From: Xylophilus sp. GOD-11R
Lineage (GTDB): Bacteria > Pseudomonadota > Gammaproteobacteria > Burkholderiales > Burkholderiaceae_C
DNA: 64,000 bases
NCBI RefSeq assembly: GCF_033546935.1
Contig: NZ_CP137854.1
Span: 2,418,001-2,482,000 of the forward strand
Direction: 5' to 3'
In this document: piece after piece, positions 1 to 7,718 of the stretch
Layout: each line of letters opens with the position of its first letter
How positions within the stretch are numbered: the stretch's first letter is position 1
Program-made: the position numbers and the translations under genes
Notes under the pieces: model-generated
What the model saw: only the letters and a program-made list of their open reading frames with translations
The model's database searches: none
Told to the model about the DNA's origin: nothing

Positions 1-24
1 ACGACATTTCACAAACAAAAGTAG

Positions 25-1533
25 CACGGCCAGAACCGCAATCGTCCGGCCAGCGTGGGCGTGAGCTTCGGCACCAACGGCCTGCTGTTCAACGCCAGCG
101 CCTTCGGGGGCCAGTGAGGCCGCAGCAGCGGTCATGCGGCCAGCACCACCACCAGTGGCGTCAGCGGCATCGCGGGCGACACCTCGGTGCGCACCGGCGA
201 CGACGCCAACGGCATCGAGAAAAAATTCGATGCGCAGAAAGTCCAGAAGGATGTAGCCGCCCAGGTCCAGATCACCGCCACCTTCGGCCAGCAGGCCGCC
301 AAGGCCATCGGCGACTACGCGGATGCGAAGTACCGGGAGCTGAAGGACAGCGACCCCACCAAGGCGGCTAAGTGGGCCGAAGGTGGGAGCTACCGCGTGG
401 CCGCGCATACGGTGCTCGGTGGCCTGACCGGCGGTGCAGCCGGCGCGGCGGGCGCCTTGACGAGCCAGGCCACGATCGATGTGGTGGCCAAGCAGATCGC
501 GCAGCTTGACGTGCCGGACGCCGTTCGCTCGGCGCTGATCACCGGCGCGGGTGCGGCGATCGGCGCAGCGACCGGCGGCACGGCAGGCGCTGCCACCGCC
601 TTCAACGCTACCGCCAACAACTACCTGCAGCACAGCACCAAGTGGCGCAGCAGCCAATGGGGTGCCTTCAAGGAAGAGCTCGCCCGCTGCAAGGTCACGC
701 CCGACTGCTCCACCGATGCGGTCTATGCGAGGTGGACGGCCATCAGCAGCGATCAGCAACGCGACGCGATTGCCAGCATGGACGGGCTCTTTGGGCTGGA
801 CCCATCGGAGGCAGCCAAAGCTGGGGCTCACGCAGGTGCGGCCGCCGCCTCGATGAACGTCAACCCGGCAGATATCTGCTCGCCGGGGGATGCACGCTGC
901 TATTCGTTCGTGCAGCAGCAGACGAACCAAGCAGCGACGGTGTTCAGGTATGGGTTGACGACAGCGCTGGCGACGGATTTGGTGGATCTCGGGGCCGGGA
1001 GAGGGGCGAATCCGCGGAAGACGTACGGCGAGACTTCGACGCCCGGTGCCACAAATGGGAAAGGCACGCCAGATTCGATGCTTGCGGAGGCTGACTTTGC
1101 CGGGCGGATTCCTACAAGAGGTGATCTGGAGAATCATCTGGTCAATCCGACTGTGTCGGGCAGGCAAATATCGGGCGGGCACAACATGAACAATTTTCAA
1201 AATACTCTTGATGGGGCTGGAGGAACGGTCATCTCAAAAAAGGAGGTGTCGCCAGGAATTTATGAAATAGAGTACTTCTTGCCAAAAGGAGCGGGCAAAG
1301 AACCTCAAATCAAAACCGTTTATGACCCATCGGTTTACAGTGACACCCAAATTATCGCCATGGCCAATGAGGCAGCAGCACGAGCACAAATAAATTTTCA
1401 GACAACTGGGATAAAAGACCAACATGTCCTCGTCAATGGCGTTAAATTTTTTACCCCGATAAAAATAAACGCAAAAACAGGAAAATTGATGGGAATACAA
1501 ACAGCGTATCCAGTCGGTACAAGCAATCGGTAA
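25..1533 (+). pseudogene. Degraded CdiA/FhaB exoprotein C-terminus with EndoU-like toxin tip
   Basis: The reading frame carries typical two-partner-secretion exoprotein modules. A segment with SVGVSFGTNGLLFNAS (about 55-105) is followed by a TGA at 115-117, and an earlier TAG lies at 22-24. The frame then reads on through SGVSGIAGD and the FDAQKVQKDVAAQ / FGQQAAKAIGDYA region that precedes toxin domains in CdiA-like proteins. The two modules are normally separated by hundreds of residues, so an internal deletion is inferred. The largest open part starts at ATG 187 (448 aa). After a Cys-containing pretoxin stretch, base composition shifts to AT-rich from about 1050. The last ~130 residues carry two histidines (ENHLVNP, SGGHNMNNF) and a terminal TAYPV motif, resembling bacterial EndoU ribonuclease toxins. 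Without an N-terminal secretion domain it cannot be a normal secreted exoprotein. It could be an orphan cdiA tip kept as a recombination cassette. Confidence 0.72.
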
Positions 1534-1551
1534 AACCTTTGTAAGAGCCTT

Positions 1552-1986
1552 ATGGTAAAAATTTTTATCGGCGATTATGTATCATTCGATCACGAAAAAC
1601 AATCCAACGAAATATTGCCGCTGCTCGAGTGTCTTATTTATGCGATCACGCCAGGTCGTCCGTTAGATTATTTTCTAAAAAACATATTGGCAAATGGCTT
1701 CGGCCCGACAGGAGGTGATCCTGGTTGGAGTATTTCGTGGATTGAGGAGCCATCAGACGCCTTATACCCCGACGATTGGCAAAATTTTATGAATTCTCAT
1801 GCAGGAGCGAGCGGTTGCTTTGAAGCATGGACCTACCAAAAAATAAGCATGCTCGACCCTTGTTATGCCTATTACGATAGGCATACCCTGATTTCCGAAG
1901 TGCAAGCCGCCCTCGAAAATATTAAACTCCGGCATCCCGATCGATCTCACGAAGTCGACAAAATCATCAAAGAGCTTTGCTCATGA
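1552..1986 (+). CDS. Candidate CdiI-type immunity protein
   Basis: This 144-residue protein starts 18 bp after the toxin stop, on the same strand, in the position where CDI immunity genes normally sit. It is AT-rich like the toxin tip and unlike the rest of the window, which suggests the two arrived together. It has no signal peptide or membrane segment, so it should be cytoplasmic, and it is acidic and aromatic-rich (GGDPGWSISWIEEP, YPDDWQNFMNSH). I do not recognise the family from sequence alone. The immunity role is inferred from position, size and composition. The start is ATG 1552, with only a weak AAGAG upstream. Confidence 0.6.
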   Translation: MVKIFIGDYVSFDHEKQSNEILPLLECLIYAITPGRPLDYFLKNILANGFGPTGGDPGWSISWIEEPSDALYPDDWQNFMNSHAGASGCFEAWTYQKISMLDPCYAYYDRHTLISEVQAALENIKLRHPDRSHEVDKIIKELCS

Positions 1987-2232
1987 TTGTCGGCGTTTGG
2001 CGAAGCGCTTCAGCTCAACCGCCAGGTCAACGCCGGCCGGCAAGTCTCCATCCATAATATTTTTTTGCCCCACTTTATTGCTTGTTTAACCACGACTTGC
2101 TAAAAAATTTCCATCGTTGGCTTATTTAGGGATGGTCCGCAAAACCCACCTCGGCCACACGGCCGATCTGCCGGGCCGACGAGATGAGCCGGCAGCGGTC
2201 AAGTTTTGGCGTCCCGAGGCCATCGAATAGCG
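1987..2232. other. Intergenic stretch at the edge of the accessory segment
   Basis: AT-rich sequence with runs of T and A continues from the immunity gene to about 2130, then composition returns to the GC-rich background. The only coding-like signal is the short AraC-like fragment listed separately at 2132-2230. No promoter, terminator or repeat could be supported. Confidence 0.5.
2132..2230 (+). pseudogene. Possible N-terminal relic of an AraC-family regulator
   Basis: A 32-codon open frame starts at ATG 2132 and ends at TAG 2228-2230. Its tail, AVKFWRPEAIE, resembles the RFWRDPALPF stretch near the N-terminus of a Burkholderiales AraC-family group. Nothing of the sensor or helix-turn-helix domains follows. 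It abuts the convergent HAD-like gene end at 2233. It is probably a scar left where sequence was lost next to the exoprotein remnant. The similarity is from memory of the family, so confidence is low. Confidence 0.25.
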
Positions 2233-3057
2233 CTATTTGGACCGGCCCAAGCCCTTTTGGACTACGGCAGACACACTTATCCCCGCGTGACCATCACCCG
2301 CGCTCCCACTATTCACAGATTGCTCAACGCAAACAGCATCGTCAGCTGCGGCCGCCAAGTACGCAACCAACGATTCAAGCCCCGCACCAGCCCGCACGGC
2401 ACCGACTACACCACTCAACTCATCAATCACCGCAACAGCCTCCGGCGCCGAAGCCCCCTCCCGCCGCAACCAGGCCACCTGCAAACCAGCCGCCCGCGCG
2501 GCTTCCACATCCATCTGCGGATGCCCGCCCACATGCAGCGCCTCGCCCGGCCGCACACCCAGCCGGACCAGCGCCTGCCGGAAGATCGCCGGATCGGGCT
2601 TTCGCACCCCGGCTTCCTCGGAGGCGAGCATGTCGTCCAGCCAGGGCCGCAGGCCGATGGCGTCGATCTTGGCGACCAATGTCGAGACCCGCGCGTTGCA
2701 GACGATCCCCAGCCGCAATCCGTGTGACTTGAGTGCCCGCAGCGTGGGCAGCGCGTCCGGCCGGGCCTGCGCATGGGCGAGGTAGCGCCGCTCGAACTCG
2801 TTGGCGAGACGGCGCGGGTGCAGCCGGCGGTGGCCGGCGTCCAAGCCGAACTCCCGTACCAACTGGCGGTAGACGGTCAGCCGGTCGAGGTGGCCCAGGC
2901 TTTCGAGCGCGATCATGCGGTCGAGATAAGGCTGCCGCAGCTCAGCCGGCACGAGGCCCTTGAGGTTCACGACCTGTTCGGCCGCGAGGCTGCGCACGGT
3001 CGCCAGGTGGTCGAACAGGGTGCCGTCCATGGCGAACAGCACGGCCCGGATCGGCAT
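2233..3057 (-). CDS. HAD-superfamily hydrolase-like protein lacking catalytic aspartates
   Basis: The 274-residue protein has the layout of a haloacid-dehalogenase hydrolase with a helical cap. Motif I reads VLFAMDGTLFD, where the family has FDxDGT, so the nucleophilic Asp is replaced by Ala9 while the acid/base Asp11 remains. Motif II is LGIVCNAR (Cys where Thr/Ser is usual). Motif III is RKPDPAIF with the Lys kept. Motif IV is HVGGHPQMDV, where the first acidic residue of GDxxxxD is Gly. Losing the nucleophile and one metal-binding Asp argues against phosphatase activity, so a binding or regulatory role, or decay, is likely. ATG 3057 was chosen because HAD proteins begin just before motif I; an in-frame ATG at 3087 would add ten residues. 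The C-terminal ~40 residues extend beyond the usual fold. Confidence 0.8.
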   Translation of the reverse strand: MPIRAVLFAMDGTLFDHLATVRSLAAEQVVNLKGLVPAELRQPYLDRMIALESLGHLDRLTVYRQLVREFGLDAGHRRLHPRRLANEFERRYLAHAQARPDALPTLRALKSHGLRLGIVCNARVSTLVAKIDAIGLRPWLDDMLASEEAGVRKPDPAIFRQALVRLGVRPGEALHVGGHPQMDVEAARAAGLQVAWLRREGASAPEAVAVIDELSGVVGAVRAGAGLESLVAYLAAAADDAVCVEQSVNSGSAGDGHAGISVSAVVQKGLGRSK

Positions 3058-3434
3058 GGGCTGGGAAGACGTTCGGTCGACGCGCACCGTGCAAGTCGCA
3101 GAAGTCGCCAGTCAGCTGCAGGAGCGACAGCTCACACCATCCAATGGGCGCCGGTCGCGTCGGCGTGCGACGCGTTTCGGCACATAGCCGTGCGGCGCCC
3201 ACCGAGCAAGGGCGCGGGGCGATTCGCGGCGCACTTTCCAGGCCTGTGCAGTCGTCCGGATGACGGCCTGCGCCTGGCTTCGCGGGTCGGCGTCTCGATG
3301 AAGCATGGAGCGATCCTGTAGGGGCTGAAACCGGAGCGCCAGTGTGCGAGTGCGTGCGGCTCGACGGAAGGATCGAAATCGCCATTGGATATGCGTTTGC
3401 CGTCGATGCAGCGAGGGCGCGGAAGGCCGGGAGG
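3058..3434. other. Gene-free stretch between HAD-like and rhodanese genes
   Basis: About 377 bp of GC-rich sequence lies upstream of the HAD-like gene and downstream of the rhodanese gene, both on the minus strand. Open frames here lack ribosome binding sites and family signatures. It should hold the promoter of the HAD-like gene and the 3' end of the rhodanese transcript, but no clear promoter or terminator was recognised. Confidence 0.4.
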
Positions 3435-4991
3435 TCAATCGAAGAAACGGAAGCGCACGGTGGGATCCCGGGCGATGCGATCGGCCACGCCGCGCTCCCA
3501 GCGCAGGTAGGCATGCCAGCCGGCGGCACGGTCGGGACCGGCATGGCGCATGACGGAGCCGAAGTCGTCGTCGAACGGGCTCAGCAGCTGGTGCGGCTGG
3601 AAGTGCGCTTCCAGCGGCAGGGCCGAGGCCTTCCAGGCCGTGGTGCCGCCGCGCAGCCATCGCGCGCCGGTGTCGCGTGCGGCCAGCCTCGCCGACGCGC
3701 CGTCGGCGGAGGTGAAGACCACGGTTCGGTCGGAGGCGATGAGCGCGTCGGCGGGCGCCAGCGATGCGGGCAGCAGGTAGAAGGCGCCGGGGATATGGCC
3801 GGATTCATAGTCGGCGCTGGAAGCGAGGTCGACGACATGGGCGCGTCCGGTGGCGAGCAGCGCTTGCAGCGCGGCGGCGTCGAGCGCGTGTTCGTCGTCC
3901 GGCGGCGGAGGTTCGACCGGGTCGCACGGCGGCGCGGGGCCTTCGAGCACGAAGACCTCGCACTGGTTGAACTGCGTGAGCCAGAAGGCGGTGACTGCGG
4001 CGCGCAGGCCGTGCGGCTCGTCTATCAGCACCACGCGCGCGCCGCGGGTGCCGACGAGGGTCTCGACATGCATCAGCAACTGGCCGCCCGCCACGCGGCG
4101 CGCGCCGCCAGCGGGGTGGAGGGCGGAGGGGCCCGCCGGGCGCAGGTCGAAGAGATAGAGGCTGCGGGTCGCGTTCGCGCGAAAGGCCTGCAGATCTTCG
4201 GGGGTGATGCGTTGCAGGCCGTAGCGCGACACCAGCGTGTCGGCCCGTCGGCGCAGCAGGGCAGGGGAGGCGGCCGGCAGGTCGTCCGGCGGGGCAGCGT
4301 CGCGTTCGACCGGCGAGCCGCGCAGGTTCCAGGCCATCACGCCGTCTTCCACGAACGCGACATGGCCGGCACCCAGCAGGCGCAGGGTGGTCGCGCCGAT
4401 GATGCCGCGCGTGCGGCTGAAGCAGTGCACGGCCCACAGGGCGTCGGGCTCGGCGGGCGATGGCCACTGGCGCAGTGCCGCCTCGGTGCCAGGGTAGTTG
4501 CGGGCGCCGGCGATGGTCAGGAAGGCATGCTCGTCGGCCGGTCGCACGTCGACCACGATCGTGGGCCGGAGGTCGGCCAGCCGGGCCGCGAGTTCGTCGT
4601 GCGCCACGGTCGGCGTGCGGTAGTGGCGGCGCGCCAGGTCACCGAAGGACTTGATGAGCGCGCCGTAGCCGTCGATGGTCGGCAGCGACTCGGCCTGCCA
4701 GGCGGCCAGGCCGCCTCGGAGGCGGCGTACGTCGGTCCAGCCCACGCGCGACAGCAGGGCATGCGCGCGGTCGGCGGGGCCGCCCGGCACGTCCCCCTCG
4801 TCGTAGACCACGACCGGCGTATCGCGACGCGGCACGAAGGCGGGTATCTGCAGTTCCAGGCTGCTCAGCGGCGCGTGGCGCGCCAGGGCGATGTGCGCGC
4901 CGAAGGCCTGCCGGGCTTCGCGCACATCGAGCAGGGCGATCTCGTCGTCTTGCAACAGCAGCATTCGCAGGGCTTCGGGGGAAATGGGCAT
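3435..4991 (-). CDS. Four-domain rhodanese-related sulfurtransferase
   Basis: The 518-residue cytoplasmic protein contains four successive rhodanese folds, at about residues 1-105, 130-235, 255-350 and 375-470. Each begins with an LLDVRE / VVDVRP / LFDLRP / VVDLAS strand. Only the second domain has a cysteine in the active-site loop (HCFSRTRG, Cys190). The equivalent loops in domains 1, 3 and 4 carry Asp64, Asp324 and Ser428. A single catalytic domain with three structural or regulatory copies is therefore likely. Multi-rhodanese proteins of this kind are annotated as thiosulfate sulfurtransferases, but the donor and acceptor are unknown. The start is ATG 4991. The gene is transcribed away from the desaturase, with a 190-bp divergent region between them. 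Confidence 0.88.
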   Translation of the reverse strand: MPISPEALRMLLLQDDEIALLDVREARQAFGAHIALARHAPLSSLELQIPAFVPRRDTPVVVYDEGDVPGGPADRAHALLSRVGWTDVRRLRGGLAAWQAESLPTIDGYGALIKSFGDLARRHYRTPTVAHDELAARLADLRPTIVVDVRPADEHAFLTIAGARNYPGTEAALRQWPSPAEPDALWAVHCFSRTRGIIGATTLRLLGAGHVAFVEDGVMAWNLRGSPVERDAAPPDDLPAASPALLRRRADTLVSRYGLQRITPEDLQAFRANATRSLYLFDLRPAGPSALHPAGGARRVAGGQLLMHVETLVGTRGARVVLIDEPHGLRAAVTAFWLTQFNQCEVFVLEGPAPPCDPVEPPPPDDEHALDAAALQALLATGRAHVVDLASSADYESGHIPGAFYLLPASLAPADALIASDRTVVFTSADGASARLAARDTGARWLRGGTTAWKASALPLEAHFQPHQLLSPFDDDFGSVMRHAGPDRAAGWHAYLRWERGVADRIARDPTVRFRFFD

Positions 4992-5115
4992 CCGGGCAAT
5001 CTACTGCGCCGGGCGCGCCGGGTCGAAAGACGGTTTGGTCATATCCGCATGCGGTATGGGCGCAAGGCCTGTCGGCCGAACGCACCTAGCATGGGCTCGT
5101 CTCCTTCAGTTGAAT

Positions 5116-5151
5116 GCCGGCCTTCCACCAGGAGGGTCGGCTCTTTTTTTT
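5116..5151 (+). terminator. Intrinsic terminator inside the desaturase leader
   Basis: An 11-bp stem (5116-5126 pairing with 5131-5141, two G-U pairs) closes on a four-base ACCA loop and is followed by TCTTTTTTTT. This is a strong rho-independent terminator reading rightward. No gene ends just upstream on the plus strand, because the upstream gene is divergent. It therefore sits in the leader of the desaturase, 30 bp before its ATG. It could end a short RNA starting in 4992-5100 or act as an attenuator. Confidence 0.75.
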
Positions 5152-5181
5152 GCGGGAACACTTGGATACGGGACTGTCTTG

Positions 5182-6144
5182 ATGAACCCTGTCGCATCCA
5201 CCGCCGCGCCAGCCAATACCTTGCGCCACCCCAGGTCATCGCAACGCGCTGCGGCCGCCTGGTGGCGCCGCTGCGAGGCGCCGACTGTCGTGCTTGCCCT
5301 GGCGTTCTACCCGGCCTGGGCGGCGTTGCTGTGGTGGCATGCGAGCCTGCCGGGCTGGCTGCTGTTCGCCATGGGGGGCTATGTGGCGCAGCTGCATTTT
5401 TCGCTGCAGCACGAGAGCATCCATGCCATGCGCGGCATGCCGCGCTGGCTGCGTCTGGTGCTGGTGTGGCCGCCGGTCAATCTGTGGCTGCCGTACCCGC
5501 TCTATGTGAGCGGGCACAGCAGCCACCATGTCAATTTTCATCTGACGCATCCCCGCCGGGACACCGAAAGCGCTTACCACTCGGCGCAGGCGTGGCACGA
5601 CTACGGCCGGTGGCGGCGCATGGTTTATGTGGCCAACCAGACGCTGGCCTTTCGCATGCTCCTCGGGCCTTTCCTGCGCATCCACCGCCTGCTGGCCGAT
5701 GAAACGCGGCGCGTGGCGCGGCGCGATTTCACGCATGTGCCGGCCTGGGTATGGCATGCGGTGAGCGTGGCGCCGCTGCTGTGCTTCGTGACCGTGGTCT
5801 GCGACATGCCGTTCTGGAAGTACCTGCTGTTCTTCGTCTATCCCGCGATGATGCTCGGCAACCTGCGCAGCTTCACCGAGCACCGCTGGAGCGAATCGCC
5901 GCACGCGCGGGTGGCGATCGTGGAGTCCAACGCGGTGATGGGCCTGCTGTTTCTGTTCAACAACCTCCACCACGTGCACCACCGGGCGCCGACCATGCCG
6001 TGGTACGAGATTCCGGGCTACTTCCGGCGCCACCGCACCGAAGTGCTCGCGGCCAACGGCAATTTCTATTGGCGCGGCTACGGGCAGATCGCCCGGCGGC
6101 ATCTCTTCAGGCCGGTGTTCCGGCCGGTGCATCCGGTTTGGTGA
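5182..6144 (+). CDS. Membrane fatty-acid desaturase
   Basis: The 320-residue integral membrane protein carries the three histidine boxes of the di-iron desaturase/hydroxylase superfamily: HESIH (77-81), HSSHH (112-116) and HHVHH (263-267). Hydrophobic segments lie at about 36-72, 90-108, 190-225 and 250-262. Such enzymes introduce double bonds (or hydroxyls) into acyl chains using oxygen and an electron donor. The substrate cannot be read from sequence. ATG 5182 was chosen over a longer frame because it follows the leader terminator and fits the family length. The gene is followed by a strong terminator at 6163-6188 and is monocistronic. Confidence 0.9.
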   Translation: MNPVASTAAPANTLRHPRSSQRAAAAWWRRCEAPTVVLALAFYPAWAALLWWHASLPGWLLFAMGGYVAQLHFSLQHESIHAMRGMPRWLRLVLVWPPVNLWLPYPLYVSGHSSHHVNFHLTHPRRDTESAYHSAQAWHDYGRWRRMVYVANQTLAFRMLLGPFLRIHRLLADETRRVARRDFTHVPAWVWHAVSVAPLLCFVTVVCDMPFWKYLLFFVYPAMMLGNLRSFTEHRWSESPHARVAIVESNAVMGLLFLFNNLHHVHHRAPTMPWYEIPGYFRRHRTEVLAANGNFYWRGYGQIARRHLFRPVFRPVHPVW

Positions 6145-6162
6145 AGGCTCCGAAAACAAATA

Positions 6163-6188
6163 AGCCCGGAGTCGACTCCGGGCTTTTT
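6163..6188. terminator. Bidirectional intrinsic terminator after the desaturase
   Basis: A perfect 22-bp palindrome (6163-6184, arms AGCCCGGAGTC and GACTCCGGGCT) is followed by a T run on the plus strand and preceded by A-rich sequence, so it can terminate in both directions. It separates the desaturase from the convergent CsgG-like remnant. Confidence 0.88.
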
Positions 6189-6207
6189 GCGTGGAGGCTG
6201 CTGCGAA

Positions 6208-6609
6208 TTACTTGCCGACCTTCAGCACGCCGCCACGGCCCAGGCCGCCCTTGACTTCCTGCGCCTTGTAGTTGCGCAGCGAGACCACCATGCTGTTGTA
6301 CGAGTCGACGAAAGCGGCGACCGTGGCCTTTCCTTCAGGCGTACGCGAGAAGCCGCTCAGGCCCGCCGCACCGGCGCCGCCGAACGCGCTGGCCGCCGCA
6401 CCGAAGTTGGTCGCGGTGGAGTTGCCTTCGGAGATGGCGATCTGCACGCCCGAGCGGATGTCGAACAGCGACATCGTGACCACCGACGACTTGGATTCGA
6501 GCGCTCCGGCCAAAAAGCCCAGGCCGCCACCGAACCGGCTGCCGAGCGACGACGCCATTTTTCCGGTCGAGTCGTTGTCCACGCTGAAAATCCGCTCGAC
6601 GCAGTTCAC
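6208..6609 (-). pseudogene. 3' remnant of a CsgG-like lipoprotein gene
   Basis: The 133-residue frame looks like the C-terminal third of a CsgG/HfaB-like protein common in Comamonadaceae, where it is often annotated as a peptidoglycan-binding protein. It has a Gly-rich FGGGLGFLAGALESKSS stretch, TMSLFDIRSGVQIAISEGN and a conserved end, VSLRNYKAQEVKGGLG. Family members are about 300 residues with a lipoprotein signal and an ADP-heptose/CsgG fold. Here the N-terminal part is absent, and the gene for a periplasmic binding protein ends 24 bp upstream. The first ~20 residues may not be native. It probably reflects a deletion that brought the two genes together. Whether the fragment is translated is unknown. 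Confidence 0.5.
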
Positions 6610-6632
6610 ATAAGGTTTTTACAAGTAACCCG

Positions 6633-7718
6633 TTAGCCTGCGTGCGGCAGCAAGGCTCTCCAGGCTTCCAGAAACCGGGTTCGTTTCAGCCTGTCCTGGT
6701 AGACCAGCAACCCCGGCCCCAGCGGCACCGGGCGCAAGGCTCCGGCGGGCGGTGCGCCGAGCCCGATCTCGGCGCGGATCGGCAGGATGTGGGCCTGCTG
6801 CTCCAGCACACCCTGACCGCGTGCCGAGAGCAGGTAGTCGAGAAAGCGGCGCGCCTGCTCCGGGTTCGGCGCGGTGCGCGGCACCAGCGCGGTTCGGCTG
6901 ATCAGCAGCGTGTATTCCTTGGGCATGACCATGCCGATCGGCGCGCCGGCGGCGATGCGTGCCTGCACATAGGCGCCGGGTACGTTGTAGCCCAGGGCCA
7001 GTTCGCCGCGTTCGATGCCGTCGAGCAGCGTGCCGGCGTGGCCGACCCAGTGGGCGTGGTTGTCGGCCATGGCGGCGAGGAGGGCGCCGGCGTTGTCGTC
7101 GAAACGGGCGTCCTGCGTGGCGGCGAGGTAGCCGATGCCGCTGACGGCCAGGTCGTAGCTGCCGACCCGGCGGTCCAGCGGCCGGGCGGGGTCACGCAGC
7201 ATCTGCAGCAGCTGGCGTCGTGTGGCGGGCGCGGTGGCCGGCGTGAAACGACGGGCGTCGTAGGCGATCACCAAAGGCTCGGCGCTGAAGCCGAAGACCT
7301 CGTCGCGCCAGCGCGCCCATGGCGGCAGCGCGGCGGTTTCGGCGGACTGGTGGGGCAGGGTGTGGCCGTCGTTGGCCAGTTGCACCTGCAGGTCCATGCT
7401 GCTGCTGACCAGCAAGTCGGCGCCGCCCGGCGTGCCGGTTCGCGTGGCCTGGCGGAACAGGCCCTGCGTGGAGAACTCCTCGTAGCGGATCGCCACACCG
7501 GGCGCCAGCCGCTGATAGTCGCGCAGCACCGGAGCGAAGACCGGCAGGTCGGTCGATCCGACGATGGACAGCTGCGAGGTCGCGGTGGCCAGTGCGGGCA
7601 GCAGCAAGGGGTTGCCCGGGTCTTCGGCCGCAGCGGCTCGCGCGAAGGGCTGCAGCAGGGATGCGGTGGCGATCAGTGTCTGCCGCCGGCGCCGGGACGG
7701 CGGTGGGTGAAGGTTCAT
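6633..7718 (-). CDS. Extracellular substrate-binding protein of a TctDE-like system
   Basis: This 361-residue protein has an Arg-rich leader (SRRRRQTLIATASLL) resembling a twin-arginine signal, followed by a periplasmic binding-protein fold of the iron(III)/2-aminoethylphosphonate type (SQLSIVGSTDLPVFAPVL, AYDARRFTPAT, GYNVPGAYVQARI). Its ATG overlaps the stop of the histidine kinase gene by 4 bp, so it is translationally coupled and belongs to the signalling operon. No ABC permease or ATPase lies nearby. In this context it may serve as a ligand-presenting accessory protein for the kinase rather than for uptake. That role is inferred; the ligand is unknown, with a tri- or dicarboxylate plausible given the divergent CitMHS gene. 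Confidence 0.8.
   Translation of the reverse strand: MNLHPPPSRRRRQTLIATASLLQPFARAAAAEDPGNPLLLPALATATSQLSIVGSTDLPVFAPVLRDYQRLAPGVAIRYEEFSTQGLFRQATRTGTPGGADLLVSSSMDLQVQLANDGHTLPHQSAETAALPPWARWRDEVFGFSAEPLVIAYDARRFTPATAPATRRQLLQMLRDPARPLDRRVGSYDLAVSGIGYLAATQDARFDDNAGALLAAMADNHAHWVGHAGTLLDGIERGELALGYNVPGAYVQARIAAGAPIGMVMPKEYTLLISRTALVPRTAPNPEQARRFLDYLLSARGQGVLEQQAHILPIRAEIGLGAPPAGALRPVPLGPGLLVYQDRLKRTRFLEAWRALLPHAG

Noticed and set aside
3342..5702. A 786-residue open frame on the plus strand
   Set aside because: It is antisense to the rhodanese gene and runs into the desaturase; its translation is Arg/Gly/Ala-rich with no family match, as expected of GC-rich shadow frames.
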